Source of the DNA: Rutpela maculata
Taxonomy: Eukaryota > Arthropoda > Insecta > Coleoptera > Cerambycidae
Assembly: GCA_936432065.2 (NCBI GenBank)
Contig: OW386285.2
Coordinates: 137,855,235-137,919,234 of the forward strand
Reading direction: 5' to 3'
DNA: 64,000 bases
Made by a program: the position numbers and the translations under genes. The notes beneath the pieces were generated by a model. The model saw only the letters and a program-made list of their open reading frames with translations, was not told the DNA's origin and ran no database searches. Position 1 is the stretch's first letter, and every line of letters begins with the position of its first letter. Below are positions 10,746-21,003 of this stretch, piece after piece.

Positions 10746-10749
10746 ATAA

Positions 10750-11352
10750 ACCCTTGAGAGAGCCTCCTTATTTAAACTACTTTTTAATGAGCTGATAATA
10801 TAAAAACTTTTATTTAGTTTAGATGAAGTTTTGTCTACGTGTTGTTCCCAGAGAAGATTACTGTCTAGTTTTATTCCCAAGAAGGAAGCTGTAGTTTCTG
10901 TTTTAATTTCGTGACCGCTGAATGTAAATTTTTAGTTAATGCTTATTTTATGCTTATTTTTAAATTCAATGCAGCTGGTTTTAACATAATTGATGATGAG
11001 ATGGTTTTGATGACACCAATTATTAAACTCAGCAAGTATTATTTTTGCCTTATCTAGAACGATGTCAGGTTTAGAATCGGATACTACAATGGTCGTACAG
11101 TCCGCATACATAAAAACTTTACCTTCTGGAATAACAAAGGACCTAGTACACTCCCTTGGGGGTTCCAATATTCATATCGAAAGTGTCTGATTCAGCTTCA
11201 TTAATTTTTGTTTTTATTTGTCTATCAGACAGGAAGGACTTTACCCACTCATTTATTGGCCCACGCAGTCCTAAATTATAAAGTTTCGCAGGCAGAAAAT
11301 CTATGTCGATGGTATCAAATGCCCTCGTAAAATCAAATAAAAAGGCGGTCAC
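10750..11352 (-). pseudogene. Reverse transcriptase fragment of non-LTR element 2
   Basis: Minus-strand blocks contain FLFDFTRAFDTIDIDFLPAKL and NLGLRGPINEWVKSFLSDR. Then comes a deletion after NIGTPKG, a degraded MYADCTTIVVSDS, and a thumb segment NNWCHQNHLIINYVKT, with FLGIKLDSNLLWEQHV-like codons near 10870. The second catalytic aspartate of the YADD box is Cys. It is same-sense with element 1 but diverged, so it represents a separate older insertion, perhaps the site into which element 1 integrated. Confidence 0.75.
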
Positions 11353-11754
11353 ATATAAGGATCGGTACTTTCATTCTGTAGATAATGATATTTAATGTGA
11401 AGAATAAGAAGGTTTATCCCGGAGATAAGCAAAAAAAATCGGTATTTTCACCTACAAATAGTTATATCCGCCAGATAAATATGCCTTATCTCCAGGATAA
11501 TATATCCGGCACCTAAACCATCGGATAACGCTTTTATCTACCTAATAAAAATAGCCACACCCACGCGATTTCGCTGTGATTGACAGAAGTTTAGTTTGTT
11601 TTACATTGTGTTCTGACTTTAAATTTATAATTAGATGTAAATAATCATATCTTCTAAAAAGACATTACTAAAATGATGTCATAGACTACTTAAATTGTAA
11701 TATGCATATTTCAAATACTTTGTTATAATAAAAAACAGCTGCCCAAGGAATCAC
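11353..11754. other. No gene recognised
   Basis: It contains repeated TATCC/GGATA-rich stretches (for example TATCCGCCAGATAAATATGC). No element ends or coding motif were found. Confidence 0.4.
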
Positions 11755-12443
11755 TACTTCCACATCCAGATTTTTTTCCAAGTCACTCACAACGAAAAAA
11801 TTTTTGTATGTGGAAATAATTGTTTATGGAAATTTAATAATATAATATTTGAAATCCTCTACCCCAAAAACCCATAAAACGATACCCCACATCGGTAGCG
11901 GGGTGGGGGTGGTGATAAGAGGTGGATGAAGTAAAAAAACATTTTGAGGTTTCTGGTTCTTGTACACACACACAATTTTTTTTCATCCCCTTTAATAATG
12001 GGGTGGGGGTGGTAAGGGGGGTGGCTAATGCCAAAATTTTTTTTGAAACCTTAGCTTCTCTTGTATATAAGAAATATCAATTTTATGGACTCTTACCTGC
12101 TTGCTTTACCTATTTTCCCCAAATTTACCCCAATTTACTCCCCAACCCTTCGACGGAACAAGATGAAAATATAATCTAGTTCTAGATCTCGTTAAAGTAC
12201 ATATGTGTACCAAATTTCAAGTCAATATCTCAAACGGTTCCAGAGTAAACGTGCGCACAAAAAAGTTACAGACAGACCGACAGACAGACCGACAGACAGA
12301 CAGACCGACAGATCGACAAACAGAAATTTTTTTTCGCTCAAACTTAAAATCTCGACGTTTCGTGACATTCTAAGCCTATTTGAACAATAAAAATTTTTAA
12401 AATTGTTTTTGTCGTTACTATACTTTCACTGGATGTGGAAGTA
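11755..12443 (+). mobile_element. MITE family M1, copy 1 (TIR TACTTCCACATCCAG)
   Basis: It starts TACTTCCACATCCAG and ends CTGGATGTGGAAGTA. The interior holds GGGGTGGGGGTGGT blocks, the GTACCAAATTTCAAGTCAAT segment, and a (GACAGACC)n run at about 12270-12320. No coding capacity. Other copies: 28831-29532, 29556-30039, 44755-45250 (5' truncated) and 25385-25590 (reversed fragment). The flank AAGGAATCAC is shared with the copy at 29556, so part of the element may lie outside the terminal repeat. Confidence 0.8.
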
Positions 12444-13322
12444 ATTAGACAATTTTTGTAGGCTGAAAAGTCAACCTATATAAACTCATTTGGGGAGGCC
12501 GGGAGAAAATAAATAAAATGAAAAGACGTACAAGACGGAATTATATTTGCACAGAATTATAATTTATAACTGCCCCATCTGGTTTAAAAGTCTTTTTTCC
12601 CTCCATTTGACTCTTTCACAGACGAGCCAAGGCCAACTACGTCACCGTGTACCTGCGTTCCCATTCTCGCGGCCCTTTGTATTGTTCATGAGAGGTCCTC
12701 CCCTCTCCCCCACCAAAAAAACACACCGGCCATCACATCTTTCAGCCGAAATACGCCAATTTTCAACTAGCGCTTGAGACCGAACGGTTCGTCGATGAAA
12801 AAAATCTAAATAGTGAAATTTGTGGGATATTTTATGTACTTTCATTTTGAATAGAGAGGTTATTTACGAAAAGTTGATAGCTTTCGAGTTATAAGCAAAA
12901 GACCGCCAAAAAATAAGATTTTTTTCTTTTTTTTTGAATTTTTTTCAATGTTGCGTCACGAAATATTGTTAGCAAACCTCGGATTCGGATTCAGTACCCC
13001 AAAAAACGTACATAATGGAAGAAATCAAAACTCCCCACAACTTTCTCCTCGCTAGGGGCCCTTTTGAACACAAATTGACTGCATTACTGGTTATCCTACA
13101 GATATCAAACTCTGGTTATCTTATTCATCAGATAGTCATTAGGGGGATAAAGTTTATTTATACTTAAGTGAAAGTACCGGGCCTAAGTGTTTATTTTGGT
13201 CGGGTTAAAGTTACCTTGGGCTAAAGTTAGAGATAACTTAGCCCTAGCTTCAAGATGTTAGCCCAAGGTTAACCTACAAATTATGTTTGTTTTTGACAGT
13301 GGGGTGAAAAGTCAAAGTTAAA
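12444..13322. other. No gene recognised
   Basis: Mixed-composition sequence with a GC-richer patch at 12610-12780 (short ORFs on both strands without domain features). Nothing further is supported. Confidence 0.4.
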
Positions 13323-14019
13323 TGGCCTAGTTTACACCGTGAAATAATTTGGTCTGAGCCGAGGGAACTAAGGGAGTAGGGATAGATCGAATCGAATTTA
13401 TTTAGTTTGTGCCTGTTTACAACACATCACTATACTTGAAAATTTGTCGATTAGCACCAGGAGCTAGCAAACCTAACCTATAAACGCTTAACTTGCGTAA
13501 AAAAAAGTCCTAAAAAGAAAATTACATTTGCGGTTTTTAATCTAATGCCAACAGTTGTAAAACAAATTCAACGAAATACATGGAGAAAGTTATTAGAAAT
13601 GCTTAGGAAAACACGTTTCCATTTACAAAACCAATTAACTGTCAGGTTTATACAACAAAGCACCAGTTTAGTTATAAACCAAACAATAAATAAAACCGTA
13701 CATATACAATTATTATTATTATATTTAAAAAGTTTCTTTATATATGTTTTTATTTATGCGGGAACGACGACTCTAACCTCACAAACTTGACATTTCCTAG
13801 ATTTGTCTAGTACGTCTACGTTTACACCACATTTTACTTAGGTTCGGTATTAAACCACGAATTATATATGGTGTGATGCTCCTGCTCAAGAGAATCAGAC
13901 TAAAGGCGGATCAGCTCAGTTCAGACTGTTTACATTGAACGCACTATACGTTTAATACGGAGTATGGTTCGCAAAGGGTACTTAGTTCGCAGACCAAGCT
14001 GTCGGTGTAAACGAGGCCA
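13323..14019. mobile_element. MITE-like element (TIR TGGCCTAGTTTACACCG)
   Basis: The left end TGGCCTAGTTTACACCG is matched by CGGTGTAAACGAGGCCA at the right end. The next ~25 bp are also partly inverted (TTGGTCTGAG...GAACTAAG versus CTTAGTTCGCAGACCAA). CGTTTACACC recurs at 13818. No transposase. A target duplication is not clear; possibly AT/TA. Confidence 0.6.
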
Positions 14020-14065
14020 TATTGTTTGCTTAAATTAGGAAGCCGATATAGTACAGGATCCGTAC

Positions 14066-14621
14066 TAAGGTCGACCTTCACCGATCAGGTAACCGAATGA
14101 AATCTATTTTTTTATGAAAAAAAATATGCTAACAAAAGTAACGGTGATGGGTTGCTTAACGAAATATGTTCAAGGCTATATTTAATTGAAAATTCAATAA
14201 TTAATTTTTTTTCCCATACCTTCACCGATATTCTAACCAAAAAAATCTAACACTAATCGAAAGTAAGAAACTTATAGAATATGTAAACATAAGGTTGCTT
14301 ACATTTTTCCGTTCAAGGCTGTACGGTTGCCAGTTTTAAATAGGTGAATCGAAAGTGGTACCTTCACTGATCCGGTAACCAAATAAATCATATATCAAAA
14401 TAAAGATAATTTTATTGCCAAACGATAAGTATAAATAAAATTAAAAAAAATAAAAAAAGATAAAAAAAAACAAAAAAAAAACAAAAAAAACAAAAAAAAA
14501 AACAAAAAAAAGCCTTGAATATATTTCGTTAAGCAACTCATCACCGTTACTTCTATTAGCATTTTTTTTTTCATAAAAAATAGATTTCATTCGGTTACCT
14601 GATCGGTGAAGGTCGACCTTA
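14066..14621. mobile_element. MITE, 556 bp, inserted in a Harbinger fragment
   Basis: The terminal inverted repeats are about 130 bp long. They begin TAAGGTCGACCTTCACCGAT on the left and mirror this on the right, with GTAC immediately outside both ends (14062-14065 and 14622-14625). A diverged third copy of the terminal motif (ACCTTCACTGATCCGGTAACC-like) lies near 14349, and an A-rich low-complexity run occupies 14440-14510. The GTAC may be a 4-bp target duplication or part of a palindromic end. Confidence 0.75.
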
Positions 14622-14626
14622 GTACG

Positions 14627-14866
14627 TATCTTAGACTAATGGTAATATTTATTTTTGAACAAATCGAGTATTGTTTCGAGTTTCTAACCGATGCGATGAG
14701 TAAAAAGTTTTCTAATGTAGCTAAAAAGCAAATATTAAAGTATGTTTTATTCTATTATAGAAATCATTCAGTTTCACCAAAAAATCTGTTGCTTTTGCCA
14801 TTGAGATATTACACAATTGGTAATTTTTTATTAGTTTCTGGAAATTGCATAAATGTCAGCAAATCT
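14627..14866 (+). pseudogene. PIF/Harbinger (HARBI1-like) transposase fragment
   Basis: The plus-strand reading includes RLMVIFIFEQIEYCFEFLTD. After a ~60-bp stretch that ends in a pyrimidine-rich TTCTATTATAG (it could be an intron) come NHSVSPKNLLLLPLRYYTIG and NFLLVSGNCINVSKS. The order FELTD / SP..LL..LRYYA.G / VSG...VSKST is that of the N-terminal region of HARBI1-like nucleases and transposases. The DDE catalytic part is absent. The MITE at 14066-14621 abuts the upstream end. Confidence 0.6.
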
Positions 14867-15118
14867 TAATTTTGCGCCAAGAAGCTTCTTTGTCCCTCCA
14901 AGGTACTGCATCAGTTTATGTTCATTTGTTATTTTAATTAATAGCAACGGCTCTACTGATGAACAATTGGGGCCTCTGCCTACCTTTGTTAGGGTTTTTC
15001 TGATTTACTTAAAATAAAAATATAACTATTGACCAGCGGCGCATTTAGGTCTAGGCGCACTAGGCGCTCGCCAAGGGCCTCATGTTTTCAGGGGCCTCCA
15101 TTTCCCTGTCTATTGAGG

Positions 15119-15372
15119 TGTAATATTAGATTTATACGATGGTGCAATTTGGGTACATCTTGCAGGGAATTAAATAATACCTTTATTCTGTTACTTCTAG
15201 TTATTGTATATTCAACTTCGTATACAATAATGTTGCAACAAATCAATGCCCCCTAGCCCGTGGCATGATGTCCTAATTTGAACATAAAATAATTGCTTAT
15301 TCTACTAATTAATATATTTTATTTATCTATACACTTAAGCTAAATATACAGTTAAGGTAGGCTTACACCACA
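15119..15372 (-). repeat. 3' LTR of the minus-strand Gypsy element
   Basis: On the minus strand it starts TGTGGTGTAAGCC and ends CTAATATTACA. It aligns end to end with 20742-21001. Confidence 0.9.
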
Positions 15373-15388
15373 CCTTCCCCCATTTTTT
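15373..15388 (-). promoter_or_regulatory. Polypurine tract
   Basis: On the minus strand AAAAAATGGGGGAAGG lies directly upstream of the 3' LTR. This is the expected place for the plus-strand DNA primer. Confidence 0.8.
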
Positions 15389-15554
15389 TAAATTAATTAA
15401 TGTTACTACTAACAATTAATTAATTTATTAGTTAACTGATTGCCTGGGCCCTGGCCAATAAGGTAGTACGCATTAAAACTAAAATACTAAATAATATATT
15501 ATCTAAAGTATGGCTTTGTTCTATTCTTATGTACTATTACTTCTATAGAGTTTT

Positions 15555-17162
15555 TGTTATTTTTACGTAGGGAGGTAATTCCTCAATTACTGCATAAGGT
15601 CCGTCAAATAGTGGCGTTAATTTATTACCGACTTCACTTTTCACTAGCAGTAAATCACCTTTTATATGACTAACAGTGTTTGTAGACTTATCTTAATTAC
15701 ATTTTCTTTTTCTGTACCTAACAGTAAATTATTCCTAGCATCATTTTGTGAAGTTTGCAATCTATATTTAAGCTCTAGTGGATAGTTATCAAAGATATAT
15801 AAAGGATCTACTGTATTCTTTAAATTATTTGGAATGTTACATGATTTCCCAAAAACTAATTCGAATGGAGTATATTTTGTTTATGTGTGAACAGTTGTGT
15901 TATATGAAAAACTCCAGTATGGTAACCACATACACCAAGAAACACTGATTTGTGTTTGCATTCTTAAATAAGCATCTAAGACCTTATGAGAGTTTTCTAA
16001 AGCTCCTATGGTTTCGTGATGATAAGCTGTTGAATTTACTTTGCCCATATTTAAAAGTTGACAGGCTTCATTAATTGTTTCTGAAACGAATTCTGCTCCT
16101 TTATCTGTAGCAATTTGCTGAGGAATTCCATAGCGTAATATGAAATTTTCTACGAAACTTTTTGCTACTGTTACAGAATCTTTTGATGTTAGTGCACGGG
16201 CTTCTACAAATTTCGTCAGTTCGCATTGAAGAGTGAGTATATAAGAATTATTTTCAATGTCTCTTTCTGAGGGACATACAATGTCAAGAAAAATTTTTTG
16301 GAAAGCTGATGTAGTAGTAGATGTGACTATCATTGGTTCTTTGGTGATTTTACAATAGTTGTGTCTTTGACAATCATCACATTTCTTCACAAAATTACTA
16401 ACATCTTTGTGAATACCTGACCAGAAATAATATTTTCTTATATTATTTACCATACGATTAATACCTGGGTGTTCACTCGTTGGAAGTAAGTGGAAATCGT
16501 TTAGTATTAACGTTTTTGTTTCTTCGTCCGTTACTCTTTTAATATCTTTTACAATGCATAGCATATTTTTGGATATTTTTTTAGGGCCTATCACCGACGC
16601 CAGGAGACGAGCTACCCCCAACCTGGAAATTTTGCCGAACCTCTTCCCTTAAGAAGAGTAGGGATCTTTTACTTGCCTAACATTTAATAGACAAATGACC
16701 GCCTGCTTTGCATCCCCTCCGAAGGATGGTATATCCACTACGTAACCCTCATCCGAAATTACGTAACTTCTGCGTATACACTGATATACAAGCCGCTAGA
16801 AGGTGGGACGAGAACGCTGTATTTCCCAAGTACTAACCGCGCTCGACGTTGCTTCAACGGAATATCGACTGATATTCACATTGAAGTCGCCTCTATGCTC
16901 GCCCCTTTTTTGGATATATTTATATACTCTTTTGACTTAGAATTTTTTTTATTGTGCTAGCTAGCTTTTTAATCATTTGCATATTATTTTTCTCTCTAAA
17001 AACAACTAATTCGCGAATATTTATTTCTGAACATATGAACGCCAAATCCCTCAACAGTACGTCTTGCGTTAATGCTGATCGAGTATTTGGATTCAAGCAA
17101 AGCATTGAAAGAGAAGGAACAAAATAAAAACTTCCGGATTTTGTTGATACTGTTCTAAGCAT
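15555..17162 (-). pseudogene. Integrase and upstream connector (minus-strand Gypsy)
   Basis: The connector (17162-16920) contains NPNTRSALTQDVLLRDLAFI, then a SINE insertion. The 16621-15881 frame then gives the HHCC zinc-binding module (NDFHLLPTSEHPGI, then CDDCQRHN). It continues with the integrase core: Asp in LDIVCP, Asp in TDKGAEF, and Glu in GALENSH. After a stop near 15880, readable sequence continues with KYTPFELVFGKS and a C-terminal GPY-type motif (FDGPYAVIEELPP) to about 15555. All three catalytic acids remain, but stops, a frameshift and the SINE disable the gene. Confidence 0.85.
16577..16906 (-). mobile_element. 5S-rRNA-derived SINE inserted in the Gypsy integrase region
   Basis: Reverse complement of 16826-16860 reads GAAGCAACGTCGAGCGCGG, then TTAGTACTTGG. 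This is the A-box-to-C-box region of eukaryotic 5S rRNA. The element is ~330 bp and runs on the minus strand, with an A-rich tail at 16577-16583. TTTTTGGATAT flanks it on both sides (16566-16576 and 16907-16917), consistent with a target duplication from LINE-mediated insertion. The first ~40 nt of 5S are replaced by unrelated sequence. Confidence 0.75.
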
Positions 17163-17339
17163 TTGATTTGACTATTCTCCTTTTCTGACATTATTTTTAA
17201 TTCTATATAATCCTTTGGTCGTTTGAGAGTTTCGACAAAGTCTGGTTGATCTCAGGTCGAACGCTATTGATATCCTCATCCCTTCTATCTAAATCCCTCT
17301 GTTCCGTTTTTGCTTGTGCCCTAGTCATAACTGCCATCT

Positions 17340-17516
17340 GATTTTCATTCATTTTTTCAATTCGTTGATGTTATCACAATTCTAGATAAAGCATCAGCCG
17401 TGACATTCTCACTACCTTTTATATACTCAACATCAAAATCATACTCTTCCAGACATAACCGAAATTTAGTTAGACGACTTGATGGATCGGTCATGTTGAA
17501 TAGATACATTAAGGGC
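17340..17516 (-). pseudogene. RNase H C-terminal remnant (minus-strand Gypsy)
   Basis: The minus strand reads KPLMYLFNMTDPSSRLTKFR, then EEYDFDVEYIKGSENVTADALSR, the classical end of the Gypsy RNase H domain. It follows protease sequence directly at 17517. The ~1.3 kb that should hold reverse transcriptase and the start of RNase H is therefore missing. Confidence 0.8.
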
Positions 17517-18120
17517 TTATGGGCAATTGTTCAGGCGTACTTCTTCATTTCTAGTATTTAGTATTCTCACTGGAATTTTACCATTATCTTGTCTCGCAAT
17601 ACTTCCACCCATTATCACTCCTTGACATAACTCTTTCGACATTACCACACAATCATCTTTCATGCTTGTAAGTAAGAACTGAATTATCTCATACCTTGGA
17701 GAGATTGTGAACATAAGATTGTTATTTGAATGCAATTCAGTTATAACTTCTTTGTCCTCGGCAATTAATGACAATTTATTATGTTCAAAATTAATTGTTG
17801 CATAGAATTTTTTCAGCAAATCATAACCTATAATACCATCACTCTTACAGGGAAGATCATTGAATATGTAGAATTTTACTTTTAATTGAACTTCTTCTAA
17901 CTCCAAAAGCACATATGTGTACCCCACTGAACTCACATTTTCACCTATATCTCTTATTTCTAATTTTTCATTATAAGTTTTACTACCACTATTATTGAGA
18001 CATTCATACTTTATACTACATAAAGAGGCACCTTTGTCTATAAAAAGTTCAAGTGTTGTCCATTCATACTACATTTAATCGAACTCATGCATCATCATTA
18101 CATATATAGTTTATCTATGG
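17517..18120 (-). pseudogene. Aspartic protease region (minus-strand Gypsy)
   Basis: Just upstream of the 17936-17517 frame the minus strand encodes LELFIDKGASLCSIKYE. This is the retropepsin active-site context, but the triad is DKG (18030-18038) instead of DTG or DSG. The flap and second half follow (FNDLPCKSDGIIGYDLLKKF), then the post-protease segment ending at EVRLNNCP. The Thr/Ser-to-Lys change should abolish cleavage activity. An in-frame stop separates the two parts. Confidence 0.75.
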
Positions 18121-18336
18121 CAGTCTCGAAAAAACTGGTTTAAGTCATTATTAAACTTACTATCATTATTTGAAATGGAAGATGAGCTGCTTTGATTCTG
18201 GCCTGCTTCAACATTTTCAGCAAAATAAACATTTCCTGACCTTGACATATATTGTTATTGTCGACCTCTAATATTTCTACTATTTCTGTTGAAACGCTGA
18301 TTCGAACTTTCCTGTCTACACTTATTAATACTCGTA

Positions 18337-19962
18337 TTAATATGACTGTGTATTTGTATTTAATCTGGCTGAATTGAAATTTGTATTAAAATTTCGATAA
18401 GAATTAAAGCCTCTGCGCCCTCGTCTATTATGATTAAAACCTCTAGAATTAAAAAATCTACCCCTGCTAGAAAAAGTCATAATTTGGGAATTATCATTCT
18501 GTGAGATTTCTTCATCTTGAGCTGCCCTAATTGCTTCACTCAGAGATGAAAAATTTCTAACTGACACTCGTGCCAATTTTGGGATTGCGAAGTCCATCAG
18601 CAAACCGTTTTATATCCGTTTTTTCATTAAGAGGTAGCAATACATGCATCAGAATTATTATTAGCTTGCGAAATAGTTGAATTGACAATAAGATCTTCTA
18701 ATTCTTTACCAAACTCTTCAATGGACCTGTTACCTTGTTTAGCCCGGAAAAGTTTCATCTGCAAAGCCGTGTCTGAACATCTAGTTAAAATAAATTTTTT
18801 CATATCATCGACAAGAGTTGCTGTAGTTTGAAGTTTAGCGCTAGGCGAAAGTTGCGTTTTTAGAACAAACTTTATTAATTGAGTTTTACCACCAGCGTCT
18901 AGCATAGAATTATATAATTCTAAAGCATCTATTAATTAGGAAGTTTCCTATTTTAGAAATATCATGTACATTCAACCTCATTTAGTAGTCTTTCAGATAA
19001 CTAGTCAAACAAAAAAAAATTATCTCGATATCTGAAAAACTCACGAACTTATTCAATTTCTTATTTGAATACTTCGCCTCGGCTGAAGTCCACCGTGACG
19101 TCACAATACACAATGTGCTGACTTGCCATGCCGGCGGGGCGCCGTATGCTCCCTTTATTTAGTGTATGTGCTCGATTTTCTGAAATGTCACAAAATGTCA
19201 CTTTTGATTCGTTCGTGCCGAGCCGAATTTTCGAATTTCGCCATACAATTTACGATCAGGTTTATCTGGAAGACTTCCTCTTTACGTCGCGACATCATAC
19301 GGCCATCCCAATGGTGTTTTTCGAAAAATATGAACGTGCCAAAATTGTTTCAGCAATTTTTTCGGCTCTCAAATGCAAGCTGGCTATAAACTGCCGCTGT
19401 TGGCGGAATTATGTATTGTGACGTAATCGAGCTCAGCCCAGATGATCGCGGCATTTTAAACTCGGAAGGACCATAACTTTTTTATTTATAGAGATAATTT
19501 AAAAAAAAAAAATTACAGATATTTTTTAGATTATTACGACTATTTATTACGAGAAAATGAGAAAAATGGAAACTTCCTAATTGTTTAATGATACTCTCAT
19601 CACTAGTCATTACTGGCAAAAGACTCATACTCAGCAACTTTAAGATTAACTTTAAGATCAAAGGAACTCATTGTGCAATCAGAGTCCTTCTTGGTCTCAA
19701 GATCTAAAATTTGAAAAAAAAATTGCTTAATTTCTTTAATAAAGTTATTTGCTAAAGTTATGTCAGCTTCACTTAACTCAGATGCCGCAATTTTTAAGTC
19801 TATAGCTGTGATAACTTCCTTTACTTGTTTATATACATTACGGGCCTCACCTAACTTTCTACTTAAAATATCCCCTTTACTACGTCTATGGGGTCCAATT
19901 TTGACTAAATAAACTTTTATGTCATTAAGAGAATTAACAAGATCAGATAATTTATCTCCCAT
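18337..19962 (-). pseudogene. Gag (minus-strand Gypsy), split by a MITE
   Basis: An N-terminal helical segment of 119 codons (19962-19603, from MGDKLSDLVNSL) runs to the MITE. After the MITE, capsid-like sequence follows (18905-18627, with AKLQTTATLVDDMKKFIL and FGKELEDLIVNSTIS). An Arg/Gly/Asn-rich tail at 18603-18337 (RGRFFNSRGFNHNRRGRRG) replaces a CCHC knuckle as the likely nucleic-acid-binding part. Removing the MITE and one AATT gives a continuous frame (ESIIKQL joined to IDALELYNS). A single frame change separates the capsid from the RG-rich tail. Confidence 0.75.
18938..19578. mobile_element. MITE, 641 bp, inserted in gag of the Gypsy element
   Basis: Ends are AGGAAGTTTCC and its inverse GGAAACTTCCT, with AATT on both sides (18934-18937, 19579-19582). 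Inner segments are also inverted (TGACGTCACAATACA versus TGTATTGTGACGTAA). No transposase. The plus-strand ORFs at 19123-19421 inside it have no recognisable domain. Confidence 0.8.
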
Positions 19963-20723
19963 CTATCCAACATAGCACAATTAAAATAACCTATGAATAA
20001 ATAAGCAATTCTTATATCTAAGTATGCCACTTTGCAATTTTGTAAGTGAACTATAATTGGGTTACTGGAAATTAATTTCTAAACAATTAAAGTCGATGGT
20101 AACAAAATTGCATAATTGCAAAATTTTACCTGTTGTATAGTATTCTTAACAATTTAATAATATAGCCATAAAATTAATTCAACTATTTTCATCTTATTCC
20201 CTTTTGTTTTACATATAGATTTCTCCAAAACTCTTCAGTACTTCCTGAAATTATTATTATATCCATAAATGCTTGCTTCACAACCATATTATTACACATT
20301 ATTTGTTTTTTTATACCATTTGAATTTTTTGTTTTTTTTTAAATCTATTTTATGTATGCTAAAATGCTAAAATAAATATTAAAAAAAAAGATTAAGCCTC
20401 TTGTTTTTGTGCTTGACCATGCGCCCGGAGCTCGTTTCTACTGATTTCCCATCTGATTGTCCTCCTGAGGGATTTTTTAAAATATTTGGAAAGCCAATAC
20501 ACCAATCCCATAAAAACAACTACCATCAAACTTATTAAAATCAAATCCATTCAGTTCGTGTAATACCATCTTCGAATTTGGATTTTGCATCCCTGCCTGC
20601 TGCTTGGGCAATGATCACTTTTTCTTCCGATTGCGAACTTCCCATAGTATTTTGTACCAATATTTAAATATAAAACGTAATGTCAAATTATAATTTCTGC
20701 TTCTTACTTCTTCCACAAAATTC
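19963..20723 (-). other. Leader between PBS and Gag of the minus-strand Gypsy
   Basis: AT-rich 5' untranslated leader with no long ORF. It has several A/T runs around 20320-20390. Confidence 0.5.
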
Positions 20724-20741
20724 GGTTGGGCAGGATCGCCA
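20724..20741 (-). promoter_or_regulatory. Primer binding site of the minus-strand Gypsy element
   Basis: On the minus strand TGGCGATCCTGCCCAACC begins immediately after the 5' LTR. TGGCGA is typical of PBSs complementary to the CCA end of an arginine-type tRNA; the exact tRNA is not certain. Confidence 0.7.
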
Positions 20742-21001
20742 TGTAATATTAGATTTATACGCTAGTGCAATTTGGGTACATCTTGCAGGGAATTAAATAA
20801 TACTCTTTATTCTCTTACTTCTGGTTATCGTATATTCACCATAACTTCTTATACAATAATGTTACAACAAATCAATGCCCCCTAGCCCGTGGCATAATGT
20901 CCTAATTTCGATATAAAATAATTGCTTATTCTACTAATTAATGTACTCTATTTATCTAAACACTTAACCTATATATACAGTTAAGGTAGGCTTACACCAC
21001 A
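20742..21001 (-). repeat. 5' LTR of the minus-strand Gypsy element
   Basis: Partner of 15119-15372. The element is transcribed leftward from here. On the minus strand it begins TGTGGTGTAAGCC. Confidence 0.9.
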
Positions 21002-21003
21002 GA

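Larger units (their letters stand above)
15119..21001 (-). mobile_element. Gypsy-type LTR retrotransposon (minus strand), internally deleted
   Basis: Two LTRs (254 and 260 bp) bound the element and GAGG flanks both sides (15115-15118 and 21002-21005), a 4-bp duplication as expected for Gypsy elements. Reading on the minus strand the order is 5' LTR, PBS, Gag, protease, remnant of RNase H, integrase, PPT, 3' LTR. The reverse transcriptase and most of RNase H are deleted near 17517. A 5S-derived SINE (16577-16906) and a MITE (18938-19578) sit inside it. The LTRs differ at a modest number of sites, so it is neither very old nor brand new. Confidence 0.9.

Noticed and set aside
16826..16860. Functional 5S rRNA gene
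   Set aside because: Only ~35 nt match 5S and the 5' third is missing; it is part of a SINE.
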